In this document: piece after piece, positions 52,874 through 61,486 of the stretch
How positions within the stretch are numbered: the first letter of the stretch is position 1
Layout of the letters: the number at the start of each line of letters is the position of its first letter
Origin: Paenibacillus sp. FSL H7-0331
GTDB lineage: Bacteria > Bacillota > Bacilli > Paenibacillales > NBRC-103111
NCBI RefSeq assembly: GCF_001956045.1
Contig: NZ_MRTH01000019.1
Location: 62,001-126,000 of the forward strand
Reading direction: 5' to 3'
Length of the DNA: 64,000 nucleotides
The notes under the pieces: generated by a model
Told to the model about the DNA's origin: nothing
The model's database searches: none
Seen by the model: only the letters and a program-made list of their open reading frames with translations
Translations under genes and position numbers: made by a program

Positions 52874-53494
52874 TCAGTCTGTCAGGTTTTGACGGTGATC
52901 GGATGATTTAGCGCGAACAGCCAGTTTAGCGAGAGCCGATGCGGTCTGCCGAGCCACGCTGAGAACTTCGTTAAAGTCGATATCCGTGCCGCGTGAAGCG
53001 GACAGGGCAGAAGATATAGTATCCAAGGTCATGCGGACCAAAAGACGTGCTTCAGCACTGCTATTGTTGTCTACGAAGTGGTCGATGATAGCCTGAAAGC
53101 CAGTACGAATATCCTGACCTGTTTCATGGAGGCGTAGCATGATCGGCTGATTGGCTTGAGAGAGAATCATAACCTGTAATCTTTCAGGAGTGGTGCATTC
53201 AATCCATCGGTGTGCAGTACGTTCGAGTAGATCAGGAACAGACGGCTGGTTTTCCAGCCATTCCTGCAGCTCCTCAAGCTGAGCGTGGCGCAGCTGAATA
53301 AGGCTAATCAGGATATCTTCTTTATTGCGGAAATGATAATACAGTGAAGACTTTGTCATACCCAGTGCCTCGGCAATATCTCGGGTAGAGGTTCTCTCGT
53401 ACCCTTTTTCAATGAAAAATTTTAAAGCAATGCTCAATATCTGAGATCGCGTTTCTTCGCCGGAACGACGCTCTGGCGAAATGGAGTTGCTCAT
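52874..53494 (-). CDS. TetR-family repressor
   Basis: 206 residues from ATG 53494 (minus), after AAGGAGC. N-terminal TetR helix-turn-helix (about 10-60: RSQILSIALKFFIEKGYERT, STRDIAEALGMTKSSLYYHF) and an all-helical ligand domain. It is divergent from a TetX-like monooxygenase gene; the intergenic region has two or three copies of a palindromic operator. It most likely represses both itself and the monooxygenase/DUF1772 genes until an aromatic or antibiotic ligand appears. Confidence 0.92.
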   Translation of the reverse strand: MSNSISPERRSGEETRSQILSIALKFFIEKGYERTSTRDIAEALGMTKSSLYYHFRNKEDILISLIQLRHAQLEELQEWLENQPSVPDLLERTAHRWIECTTPERLQVMILSQANQPIMLRLHETGQDIRTGFQAIIDHFVDNNSSAEARLLVRMTLDTISSALSASRGTDIDFNEVLSVARQTASALAKLAVRAKSSDHRQNLTD

Positions 53495-53672
53495 GATATT
53501 AGCTCCTTCCTTTAACAGGAGCAACACATATACTCCCTACACATAATATTAGCCAAAATTAAAATCTAAACTCATACTATCTTTCTAATTGACCCTCGTC
53601 AAGCTTTTACCGGTACCAAGAAGCATTGCTGCGCTGGGCGTGAGTTGGTTCTTTTCATGTATTCCTTGACAC

Positions 53673-53741
53673 TTATCGAACGGTCGTTTAGTATTTGATT
53701 AACGAACGGTCGTTAAGTTACTATATGCAAATGATCGTTTA
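53673..53741. promoter_or_regulatory. TetR-type operator cluster
   Basis: TTAACGAACGGTCGTTAA at 53699-53716 is a perfect dyad (7-base arms, ACGG centre). A close relative, TATCGAACGGTCGTTTA, lies at about 53674-53690, and a half-like copy AATGATCGTTTA near 53730-53741. The spacing fits cooperative binding in the shared promoter region of the TetR and monooxygenase genes. Confidence 0.88.
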
Positions 53742-53792
53742 GTTATAAAAAGCCGTGTATAAATTAAACCGGCAAAGAGAGGATATTTACTC

Positions 53793-55337
53793 ATGAAAAA
53801 TTCTGTTGATACTCACATAGCTATTATTGGCGGCGGCCCTGCTGGACTCACTAGCGCACGTATTCTTCAGGGATATGGTTTCTCCCCAATTGTGTATGAA
53901 ATCGATACGTCTATTGACTCCCGTGACGCTGGTGGTACTCTTGATCTTCATGCGGATTCGGGACAGATCGCACTGGAAGACGCTGGACTCGAGGAAGCAT
54001 TTCATGCACGTGCAAGGATGGAGGGACAAGCAAAAAAACGACTTTCTCACACGGGTAAGCTCATCGCATCTTTTGTTCCAGAGGAAGACGATTCTGCTGC
54101 TCCCGAGATCGATCGCGGCCACCTTCGTGCCATGCTCGCTGAACATCTTAAACCTAACACCATCCGCTGGGGGCACAAATTAGTTAGCTCGACTGAGCTC
54201 CATGATGGACGTATTCGCCTAGAATTTGAGAACGGCCATATGGATGAGGTTGACCTGGTTATTGGAGCTGACGGAATTTGGTCAAAGGTCCGACCTCTTC
54301 TCACGGATGCAAAGCCCATCTATTCGGGTGTCTCTTACCTCGAAATTGATTTCGCCGACGTAGAAACCGATCATCCCGCACTTAGCGAGCTTGTCGGTCC
54401 CGGCCATGTGTTCGTCACTGATGGTGTAGGTCACGGACTCGTCGTTCAGCGTAATAGCAATGGACATATCCGCGGCTACATTGCAATGCTTGCACCAGTT
54501 GACTGGTATATTCAGGCCGGTATTTCTCTCGATGATACCGACGCAATCCGTCGTTACCTAGTAAAAGAGCATTCGGAGTGGGATTCGATCTTACTCCCAT
54601 TTCTAACGGATACCGATTCGGGCTACCTGAACCGACCCATCCATATCCTGCCTACGCCGCTTACATGGAAGAGCAACAGTAGCGTGACTCTTGTCGGTGA
54701 TGCTGCTCATGCCATGGCACCGTTCGGAGGCTTCGGCGTCAACCTCGCCATGTTAGACGCTGCCGAAATCGCACATGCTGTTGCCAAACATGCAACTGTA
54801 GCGGAGGCCATCGCGGCATACGAATCAGAGATGTTTCCACGTGCCAGTGAACATGCAGTCGGTGCCAATGCAGCGATCCTCCGGTTTCTATCGCCCGAGG
54901 GAGCTAAATCCGGTATGGTGCCCGATCATGAGGCCGAGCATCAGCAATACCGGGATGCGGCTGAAGCCTATCGCCTACGACAAGGAGCAGACACAACTCT
55001 CGTACGGAACCAGTCAAACGAAGTATTGCACGTTCCGATGAAAAGCCTGCACGCTACAGAAGGACGCTGGACAATTACGTTCAAAACACCACGTGGCGAA
55101 AATAATATCGAGCTTGTGCTTGCTATCGACAATGAAGAGCTTTCGGGCACCTATGATGGACAACCGATTCAACAAGGAAAAATTAATGGCTGCGACGTAA
55201 CCTTTACGACTCGTTTGACTTCACCATTTCCGATGAAGGTATCCTTTAAACTGACAGTCAACGGTGACATGATGACTGGTTCCGCAAAAGCACCGATGAT
55301 GAAGGTACCTGTTAACGGAATTAGAGTAGTAACTTAA
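53793..55337 (+). CDS. FAD-dependent monooxygenase (TetX-like) with an extra C-terminal domain
   Basis: 514 residues from ATG 53793. FAD signatures are complete: GGGPAG (13-18), VIGADGIWSKVRP, and LVGDAAHAMAPFGGFGVNLAMLDA. The first ~395 residues resemble TetX-type aromatic/tetracycline monooxygenases, where members are about 380-390 residues. The remaining ~120 residues form a beta-rich domain (RWTITFKTPRGENNIELVLA, then LSGTYDGQPIQQGKING and a final VPVNGIRV) that I cannot place in a known family. The TetR operator upstream and the DUF1772 gene downstream suggest a detoxification unit. Confidence 0.9.
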   Translation: MKNSVDTHIAIIGGGPAGLTSARILQGYGFSPIVYEIDTSIDSRDAGGTLDLHADSGQIALEDAGLEEAFHARARMEGQAKKRLSHTGKLIASFVPEEDDSAAPEIDRGHLRAMLAEHLKPNTIRWGHKLVSSTELHDGRIRLEFENGHMDEVDLVIGADGIWSKVRPLLTDAKPIYSGVSYLEIDFADVETDHPALSELVGPGHVFVTDGVGHGLVVQRNSNGHIRGYIAMLAPVDWYIQAGISLDDTDAIRRYLVKEHSEWDSILLPFLTDTDSGYLNRPIHILPTPLTWKSNSSVTLVGDAAHAMAPFGGFGVNLAMLDAAEIAHAVAKHATVAEAIAAYESEMFPRASEHAVGANAAILRFLSPEGAKSGMVPDHEAEHQQYRDAAEAYRLRQGADTTLVRNQSNEVLHVPMKSLHATEGRWTITFKTPRGENNIELVLAIDNEELSGTYDGQPIQQGKINGCDVTFTTRLTSPFPMKVSFKLTVNGDMMTGSAKAPMMKVPVNGIRVVT

Positions 55338-55355
55338 AGGAGGCATGCGTAATCT

Positions 55356-55832
55356 GTGACTAGCCTTATGTTAAATACCATTTTTGCTTGTGCAGGCATT
55401 TTCTTTGCGGGCCTCCTCGCAGGTACAGAATTTACAGTACGATTTGGCATGCGAGGTCCACTGGACCTGCTGGAAGAATCTTCGCACATTATTGTCCGAC
55501 AAGGGCTTATCCGTACACTGCGCATCATAGCACCATCATTTTATTTCCCGGCTCTCATATTCGGAGTAGTTTCACTACTTACAGGTGACAGCGGAACTCC
55601 GTTCGTTCTCAGGATACTCGGGATTATGATGTTAATTATTTGGCTTGGAGTTACATTCATCGGTACGGTTCCTATTAATAGCGCCGCACTAGAGTGGCGG
55701 CCTGAAGCTCCCCCAAGCAACTTCCGGTTTCTTGTGGAACGGTGGGAGAGGCTTGCAATAGTTCGCGTAGTAACATCTGTTTTCGCATTCGGCTTTTTCC
55801 TAATCTCCGAGATCATCATCGTTGCCTCATAA
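55356..55832 (+). CDS. DUF1772 membrane protein
   Basis: 158 residues from GTG 55356, 12 bases after AAAGGAGG; ATG 55368 is an alternative. Four hydrophobic segments, with the family pattern FAGLLAGTEFTVRFG at the N-terminus and GVTFIGTVPINSAALEWRPE in the middle. The family (DUF1772) is often next to monooxygenases and ECF sigma factors; it is not well understood. It follows the TetX-like gene by 18 bases and should be co-transcribed with it. Confidence 0.85.
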   Translation: MTSLMLNTIFACAGIFFAGLLAGTEFTVRFGMRGPLDLLEESSHIIVRQGLIRTLRIIAPSFYFPALIFGVVSLLTGDSGTPFVLRILGIMMLIIWLGVTFIGTVPINSAALEWRPEAPPSNFRFLVERWERLAIVRVVTSVFAFGFFLISEIIIVAS

Positions 55833-55938
55833 CAAGGAGAGATTATTTATTTTGTAATAAAGCGGGCTACAAGGAATCTGTAGTTTATTTGTAAAGAAAG
55901 CTAAACTGCTTCGTATTCGAGCAGCAAAGGAGGAAAAT

Positions 55939-56376
55939 ATGGCGAGGAATATGGTTGTCGATGACGATCCGGATATACGGGAGCTGATCCGCGTATATTT
56001 GGCTGGAGAGGGGCTTGGTGTGATTGAAGCCCGCAATGGACAGGAAGCGTTGAAGCTTATCGAATCGACACGAGTCGATCTTGTCGTCCTAGATGTGATG
56101 ATGCCGCTCATGGATGGCTGGGACTTGTGCCGCGAGCTCCGCAGTCACTATAGCGATCTTCCGCTGGTGATGGTAACCGCGAAGAGTGAATCGGCCCACA
56201 AGTTAAAAGGGTTTCAGCTCGGTACGGACGATTACGTCGTCAAGCCATTCGATCCGGTCGAGCTTGTAATGAGGGTGAAGGCGCTGCTTAAACGCTATAA
56301 GATCGCTTCTTCCCAGCTGATATCTATTGGCGATATGACGATTGATCGCGTCTCTTTCGAGGTGTGCGGCGCATGA
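55939..56376 (+). CDS. Response regulator, receiver only (DNA-binding domain deleted)
   Basis: 145 residues. Intact OmpR-type receiver: acidic pocket D8-D10, phospho-acceptor Asp52 in VVLDVMMP, Thr80 and Lys102 (VVKPFDP). After KRYKIASSQLISIGDMTIDR the protein ends VSFEVCGA. FEV followed by a short tail is how OmpR-type regulators end (GYKFEV), so an internal in-frame loss of the ~100-residue winged helix is likely, perhaps by recombination between two FEV-like coding stretches. The kinase gene starts in the overlap. The remaining protein could only act by phosphate transfer or as a sink. Confidence 0.85.
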   Translation: MARNMVVDDDPDIRELIRVYLAGEGLGVIEARNGQEALKLIESTRVDLVVLDVMMPLMDGWDLCRELRSHYSDLPLVMVTAKSESAHKLKGFQLGTDDYVVKPFDPVELVMRVKALLKRYKIASSQLISIGDMTIDRVSFEVCGA

Positions 56377-57767
56377 TCAAGACCCTTTATCTACGAGTGG
56401 TATTGACGTTCTCGGCCGTCGTCGTTGTCAGTGTATTCCTGACTTTTCACATCGTCATGCTGCTTTATACGAACCGAATTACAACCGAGGTGCAGGCTAG
56501 CTTGCTGAAAGTAGGCTACCAACTTGTTGAGATGAGCAACGAGTATCAGCCGATAAAATTGGAAACTCTACTTGAAGGCAGCACCCAATTCAATGACAGC
56601 TATTCCTTGTTCTTATTTGACGACAGCGGTTACCAGGCCTCCTTCGGGGTTGAAAAGAATAACGATAGGATTGAGCTGGATCAACAGAGGGTCACCTCTG
56701 TTCTGCACGGGAACATCTACAAAATCGAAACAAAGAATTTTATTTACGCCGACTTCAAGGAATCGACGAATTTGATGATTGGCATCCCGCTCGCCGTAAA
56801 CGGCAAGCAATACGCCCTCTTCGTAACGCCCAAGGTGTCTGAGGTAGCGAGGAAACAGACCCGTAACACGATAATTACTGCTTTGCTGATCGTACTTCTC
56901 ATTGGAAGTTTGCTCATACTGGTCGCTTCACGGTATATCGTGAGTCCGATCAAGAAGCTGACACTGGCAACGAACCGGCTGGCACGCGGCAATTTCAACG
57001 TGAATGTGAATATAAAAAGAAGTGACGAGATCGGTCTGCTTGCCGAAGGCTTCAACCATATGGCGGGCGAGTTGAAGCAGCTTGAGCAGATGAGGCAGGA
57101 TTTTGTCTCTAACGTATCGCATGAAATCCAGTCGCCACTGACCTCAATACGGGGATTCTCCAAGGCGCTCCGCCAATCGGCATTGCAGGAGGATGAACGC
57201 CATCGTTATTTGGAAATCATCGAGCGGGAAAGCGAGCACTTGTCTCGGCTAAGTGAGAACCTGTTAAAGCTGGCTTCATTGGAATCAGAGCATCATCCCT
57301 TTCATCCCACCACATATGATCTCGACGAGCAGCTTCGCCGCGTGGTCGTTTTCTTCGAACCCCAGTGGTCGGAGAAGGAGCTTGGGCTGGATTTGAATTT
57401 GCCCAGAGTGAAAATATCTGCAGATGCGGATCAATTAAATCAGGTGTGGACGAACCTGATTGGCAATGCCATCAAGTTCACTCCGCATCAAGGAACGATT
57501 CAAATAAAGCTTGCGGCCAAGACAGATCGCGTTGTCATCAGCATCCAAGATAGCGGAATTGGTATTAAGAAAGAGGAGCAGGAACGGATCTTCGAGCGTT
57601 TCTATAAAACCGATCACGCCAGACAGCGTGGATCGGGGGGAAGCGGACTGGGACTTGCCATCGTCAGAAAAATTATCGAGCGGCACCATGGAAGCATTTC
57701 AGTCGCCAGCGAACCTGGCGAGGGTACGTTATTTACCGTAATTTTACCGATTTTTACCTACTCGTAG
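56373..57767 (+). CDS. Sensor histidine kinase (HAMP, HisKA type)
   Basis: 464 residues from ATG 56373, overlapping the regulator stop by four bases; a GTG at 56364 is also possible. Helix 1 at about 6-32, extracellular sensor to about 170, helix 2 about 170-190, HAMP, then HisKA with phospho-acceptor His in VSNVSHEIQSPLTSIRGF. ATPase boxes: VWTNLIGNAIKF (N), DSGIGIKKEEQERIFERFY (G1) and GGSGLGLAIVRKI (G2). The H-box reads HEIQSPL where HELRTPL or HEIKSPL is usual. It looks functional although its cognate regulator is truncated. Confidence 0.9.
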   Translation: MIKTLYLRVVLTFSAVVVVSVFLTFHIVMLLYTNRITTEVQASLLKVGYQLVEMSNEYQPIKLETLLEGSTQFNDSYSLFLFDDSGYQASFGVEKNNDRIELDQQRVTSVLHGNIYKIETKNFIYADFKESTNLMIGIPLAVNGKQYALFVTPKVSEVARKQTRNTIITALLIVLLIGSLLILVASRYIVSPIKKLTLATNRLARGNFNVNVNIKRSDEIGLLAEGFNHMAGELKQLEQMRQDFVSNVSHEIQSPLTSIRGFSKALRQSALQEDERHRYLEIIERESEHLSRLSENLLKLASLESEHHPFHPTTYDLDEQLRRVVVFFEPQWSEKELGLDLNLPRVKISADADQLNQVWTNLIGNAIKFTPHQGTIQIKLAAKTDRVVISIQDSGIGIKKEEQERIFERFYKTDHARQRGSGGSGLGLAIVRKIIERHHGSISVASEPGEGTLFTVILPIFTYS

Positions 57768-57837
57768 AACACTTATATATGATGAAAACCTTGGAGGGAA
57801 CAATCGAGGCCACTGAAGAACTAGCATGGTTTTCAAT

Positions 57838-58264
57838 AGCCATTTAATGAGATTGCCCTTATTGTGGGGAAATCCGAGACCGCAGCCAGACAACTTGCGA
57901 GCCGGGCACGACATAGAGTGCGAGGAGCGGGTACAATGCCTGAAGCTGATCTTGCTCGTCAACGAGAACTTGTCGATGCTTTTCATGCTGCTGCACACGC
58001 CAACGATTTCGATTCGTTGGTAGCGGCACTTGATCCAGACGTTGTGCTTCAGGGCGATCGCCAGGGAGTTTCAAAAATAACTCGAGGGGGCGCAGCTCTG
58101 GCCGAGCAAGTTTCGGGACGTGCACAGGCTGCACAGTCAGTTCTCGTGAACGGATCCGTTGGAGTCATCGCGGCAGACTGATCTATGTACTGGATTTAAC
58201 AATGGGGAACGGAAAGATCGCTGAGATCGACAAGCTGCTCTGCTTCGAGTTTACAGCTGTGTGA
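57838..58264 (+). pseudogene. ECF41-like sigma factor, C-terminal remnant
   Basis: Open from 57838 (after a TAG) without a start. FNEIALIVGKSETAARQLAS with the following ARHRVRG is the region-4 helix-turn-helix of an ECF sigma factor, and DLARQRELVDAFHAAAHAND plus DFDSLVAALDPDVVLQGD is the SnoaL-like C-terminal domain of the ECF41/SigJ group. A frameshift near 58180 leads into RLIYVLDLTMGNGKIAEIDK to the TGA at 58264. Region 2 is missing. ECF41 factors are often near monooxygenase and DUF1772 genes, as here. Confidence 0.8.
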
Positions 58265-58389
58265 ATCGCGACTGGAGCAGGATTTGAATTTTTTTCTGGT
58301 TTATCTGTTTTTTTAACGGGGCTGCATCCGGCTAATAATCCAGCCAGTATGACCATAGCAGCCAATAAGTGGATGGTCTCCCTGTTCAT
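58183..58389 (-). CDS. Small lipoprotein, possibly truncated
   Basis: 68 residues from ATG 58389 (minus), 8 bases after AAGGAG. Signal peptide with lipobox LLAGC (Cys about 22) and a Lys/Pro/Asn linker (SPVKKTDKPEKNSNPAPVAI). The last ~35 residues are read from the antisense strand of the sigma-factor remnant, so the original C-terminus may have been lost when the two sequences were joined. Function is unknown. Confidence 0.5.
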   Translation of the reverse strand: MNRETIHLLAAMVILAGLLAGCSPVKKTDKPEKNSNPAPVAIHTAVNSKQSSLSISAIFPFPIVKSST

Positions 58390-58573
58390 CTCATGATCTC
58401 CTTTTTTATTATATCCAGATTTATATTCGACGTTTTCCATAATTTACCTGCAAAAAATGAGAGACTTTGTAATATTTTTCTTACAAACTCATCTCATGTT
58501 GTATAGACAGAATAAACATGCCTCTAAACGGAACGGTAAAGAACGATTAAAACTAAAATATACACTGTTCACC

Positions 58574-58595
58574 TCTGTAAGAAAGTGATTATACT
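58574..58595 (+). promoter_or_regulatory. Candidate promoter of the leader ORF and ABC exporter
   Basis: TATACT at about 58590-58595 with an upstream TTCACC about 16 bases before it resembles a SigA promoter, 17 bases before the AAGGAGG of the leader ORF. The -35 match is weak, so this is tentative. Confidence 0.4.
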
Positions 58596-58626
58596 GAAGG
58601 TAGCAACGAACAAGGAGGTAATATAC

Positions 58627-58683
58627 ATGAAAAAAAGCATGATGAACCACACCGTATCCGCATATAAGGGTGGAGCCATCTGA
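58627..58683 (+). CDS. 18-residue leader peptide upstream of an ABC exporter
   Basis: ATG 58627 follows a perfect AAGGAGG (58612-58618) by 8 bases and opens MKKSMMNHTVSAYKGGAI. The ribosome site is much stronger than that of the exporter itself. The end of this ORF is built into a hairpin at 58664-58710. The arrangement resembles translated leaders that control drug exporters and ribosome-protection genes by ribosome stalling or speed (for example bmrB before bmrCD). The role is inference. Confidence 0.7.
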   Translation: MKKSMMNHTVSAYKGGAI

Positions 58684-58710
58684 TAAATTGTACAATTTGT
58701 CCCCCCTTAT
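58664..58710 (+). promoter_or_regulatory. Leader hairpin overlapping the end of the leader ORF
   Basis: ATAAGGGTGGA (58664-58674) pairs with TCCCCCCTTAT (58700-58710), one mismatch. Inside is a perfect AAATTGTACAATTT palindrome (58685-58698). The 5' arm covers codons 13-16 of the leader ORF, so ribosome position would decide whether it forms. No strong T tract follows, so it may act on translation or RNA stability rather than termination. Confidence 0.65.
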
Positions 58711-58744
58711 GTGTTCATTAAAAAACACGAAGAAGGGGTAAACC

Positions 58745-60481
58745 ATGCGTTTTCCAATAAAAAAATTTTTCTCTTATTACAAACCTTATATAAAATTATT
58801 TATTGCTGTATTGGCCTGTACCTTTATCGTATCTGCTGTGAGCTTGGTGTTTCCGCTGCTGGTGCAGCACATTACGAAAAATATTTTAGCAGGAGACCTG
58901 TCCGCTGCGCTGGGTAAAGTGTATGGGATTGGCGGGCTCATGATTGTTATGGTCGCGATCCAGAATATCGGAAACTATTTTGTGGATTATAAAGGGCATG
59001 AAGTCGGAGCTCGTATGGAAAGTGATATGCGCAGCGAGCTGTTCTCACATATGCAATCCTTATCCTATGACTTTTACGATAAGGAAAAGACAGGGAAGCT
59101 TATGTCACGCATAACCAACGATCTCTTGCTGCTCTCCGAACTGTACCACCATGGCCCGGAAGACTACGTTAAATACCTCGTACGCTTTATTGGAGCATTT
59201 GTAATTTTGTTCTCTATCAATGCCTCTTTAACGATTGCGGTATTCTGTTTTTTTCCACTACTCGGAGTCTTATCCTTGTATTTCAATAAGAAATTGAACA
59301 AAGCATTAAGAAGGAACAAAGAGCGAATCGGGGACGTTAACGCGCAGGTAGAGGATAGTCTGTCAGGAATCCGTGTAGTCAAATCATTCGCCAACGAGCA
59401 CATAGAGATCGATAAGTTTAACCGTGAAAATTATCGTTTCCTCGATAGCCGTAAGCAAACGTATAAGGCAGAAGCGTACTTTTTCAATGGTGTCGAAACG
59501 ATTATTCAACTGATTACGATTACGGTGATCATCTTTGGAAGTGCCAGTATTGTTGGCAGCATGTTGGAAATAGCAGATTTGATCACGTTTCTTCTTTATA
59601 TCAGCTTTATGGTTGAACCTATTCAACGGCTGACGCATATGAGCACACAGCTGCAAGAAGGAATCACAGGCTTCCAGCGTTTTATGGAAATGATGAGCCT
59701 GAAGCCGACGATCGATAACAAACCGAATGCTTTGATGCTACGAGAGGTTCGTGGGGAGATTGAGTTCAAGCAAGTATCCTTCCGATACGAGGATCATTTA
59801 AATTATGTACTGGCAAATCTGTCACTTCGTGTGCAGTCGGGAGAGTACGTTGCGTTAGTAGGTCCGTCCGGCGCGGGAAAAACGACATTTTGCTCGCTCA
59901 TTCCTCGTTTCTATGAAGCAACCAGTGGTGAGGTGCTGCTGGACGGGATCAATGTCAGGAATATCGATCTACGATCTTTAAGAAATCATATCGGCATTGT
60001 ACAGCAAGAGGTGTACCTTTTTGCAGGAACGGTTATGGAAAATATCCGTTACGGAAAACCATCTGCGAACGATGATGATATTATTACAGCTGCTAAGCAC
60101 GCCAACGCCCATGACTTTATCATGAACTTGCCTAACGGCTATCACTCCGAGATCGGACAACGTGGCGTCAAGCTGTCTGGTGGTCAAAAGCAGCGGCTAA
60201 GTATTGCTCGTGTATTTTTGAAAAACCCTCCTGTTCTCATCTTGGATGAAGCAACGAGTGCACTGGATAACGAGAGCGAGAGTATTGTCAAGGAATCGCT
60301 GGAATCATTAGCAAAAGGGCGTACAACGCTTGTCATTGCCCATCGCCTGTCCACGATTCGCAATGCTCAACGAATTGTTGTATTGACGGAAGACGGAATA
60401 GCGGAACAAGGTACGCATGATTCGCTGCTTGCTGGCGATGGCGTATATGCACAATTGTATGCCAAGCAGTTTGAATTATAA
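58745..60481 (+). CDS. ABC exporter (homodimer type, fused membrane and ATPase domains)
   Basis: 578 residues, ATG 58745 after GAAGGGG. Six transmembrane helices (about 1-310) with VEDSLSGIRVVKSFANEH coupling text, then the ATPase: Walker A GPSGAGKTT, Q-loop IVQQEVYLFAGTV, signature LSGGQKQR, Walker B VLILDEATSALD and H-loop VIAHRLSTI. All catalytic residues are intact. It is a MsbA/LmrA-type exporter of drugs, lipids or peptides. The leader ORF and hairpin upstream suggest induction by translation inhibitors. Confidence 0.92.
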   Translation: MRFPIKKFFSYYKPYIKLFIAVLACTFIVSAVSLVFPLLVQHITKNILAGDLSAALGKVYGIGGLMIVMVAIQNIGNYFVDYKGHEVGARMESDMRSELFSHMQSLSYDFYDKEKTGKLMSRITNDLLLLSELYHHGPEDYVKYLVRFIGAFVILFSINASLTIAVFCFFPLLGVLSLYFNKKLNKALRRNKERIGDVNAQVEDSLSGIRVVKSFANEHIEIDKFNRENYRFLDSRKQTYKAEAYFFNGVETIIQLITITVIIFGSASIVGSMLEIADLITFLLYISFMVEPIQRLTHMSTQLQEGITGFQRFMEMMSLKPTIDNKPNALMLREVRGEIEFKQVSFRYEDHLNYVLANLSLRVQSGEYVALVGPSGAGKTTFCSLIPRFYEATSGEVLLDGINVRNIDLRSLRNHIGIVQQEVYLFAGTVMENIRYGKPSANDDDIITAAKHANAHDFIMNLPNGYHSEIGQRGVKLSGGQKQRLSIARVFLKNPPVLILDEATSALDNESESIVKESLESLAKGRTTLVIAHRLSTIRNAQRIVVLTEDGIAEQGTHDSLLAGDGVYAQLYAKQFEL

Positions 60482-60498
60482 GCATAAGCTCTTACGTT

Positions 60499-60539
60499 AA
60501 AAATCGGCCTTCCCTTCACGAATAGGGAGCCGATTTTTT
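60499..60539 (+). terminator. Intrinsic terminator of the ABC exporter
   Basis: AAATCGGC (60501-60508) pairs with GCCGATTT (60529-60536), extended by TCCC/GGGA inside, followed by a T run to 60539. Confidence 0.9.
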
Positions 60540-60581
60540 GCGCTGATATAAGCTGTTCTTGTGTTATAAGATTGTAAATTT

Positions 60582-60593
60582 GGACAAATGTCC
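60582..60593. promoter_or_regulatory. Palindrome in the Crp-like gene leader
   Basis: GGACA-AA-TGTCC is a perfect dyad in an AT-rich context, about 170 bases upstream of the Crp/Fnr-like gene. Its size and symmetry fit a Crp/Fnr-family operator, perhaps for autoregulation. This is a guess from position. Confidence 0.35.
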
Positions 60594-60761
60594 TTTAATA
60601 GAGGCAGCCTTCGTTGTTTAATGGAATTGCAAGGTATTCACATGCGTCGAGTTAACGGAGGTGAGGCAGACAAAATGGGATGAAGTCAAGGTGCTAAGCA
60701 GCATAGTCCCATCCGATATTGGCACAATATTGAAAAGACACTGATATGAGGGGGTTTGATA

Positions 60762-61466
60762 GTGGACGAGTCTATGATCCGCGGCCTGATGCGCAAACAC
60801 AGCTGGCTGAACGACATGCTTGGCAGCATGCCGTCAGATTTGTTTGCCCAGTGGGAAATTCGCCGCTATCAACCTAACGACATGGTGTGCGATCAGGGAG
60901 GGCTGGCAGACTATTTTTGTATCGTGCTTGAAGGTGAATTCAAGGTAGAGCATGTGTTGGGTGACGGGCACTTGCTGATTATTGCTTATTTATATCCGGG
61001 GCAGTTGATCAGCGATATTGAGATCGCCTTGGGAAGGCCGTATGTATGCCGGATTACGGCCGTGAATAAAGCTGCGGTGCTTAGGATAAAGGAAGATGTT
61101 TACCGCAAATGGATTACGACCGACATTCACTTTTTGTTGTATCTGACCGCCCAGCTCTCTGGCAAGCTCTACGCGTCTGCACAGAAATCGATTGACCAGG
61201 TGTCGATGTCGCTGCGTCATAAGCTGATCCGTCATTTGTACAGACAGGTTGAGCATTACGATTTTAACGAGCATGTCGCGTTTATTACTTCCCTGTCGCG
61301 GGAGGATATTGCCTCTCAGTGGGGCGTTACGGTGCGCAGCATTAACCGGATTCTGAAGGAGCTCAAGGATCGTCGAATCATTTTCGTGAAAAAAGATCAG
61401 ATCATTTTCAACGAATGGAGCCGCTATATGATGGAAAAAGAATTAAGCGAGCTTGAGAATATTTAA
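60762..61466 (+). CDS. Crp/Fnr-family transcriptional regulator
   Basis: 234 residues from GTG 60762, 7 bases after GAGGGGG; the TTG at 60756 is too close to that site. N-terminal cyclic-nucleotide-binding-like beta barrel (about 15-130: YFCIVLEGEFKVEHVLGDG, GQLISDIEIALG), a dimer helix, and a winged helix (about 160-225: ISLSREDIA-like SLSREDIASQWGVTVRSINR). There are no Fnr-type Cys clusters. It is 20 bases before the importer genes and very likely regulates them in response to the imported vitamin or metal status. Confidence 0.9.
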   Translation: MDESMIRGLMRKHSWLNDMLGSMPSDLFAQWEIRRYQPNDMVCDQGGLADYFCIVLEGEFKVEHVLGDGHLLIIAYLYPGQLISDIEIALGRPYVCRITAVNKAAVLRIKEDVYRKWITTDIHFLLYLTAQLSGKLYASAQKSIDQVSMSLRHKLIRHLYRQVEHYDFNEHVAFITSLSREDIASQWGVTVRSINRILKELKDRRIIFVKKDQIIFNEWSRYMMEKELSELENI

Positions 61467-61486
61467 CTATGAGGAGCGATTATACA

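Noticed and set aside
60640..60745. Small frames before the Crp-like gene (for example a 27-codon GTG frame)
   Set aside because: No convincing ribosome site and no conserved features.
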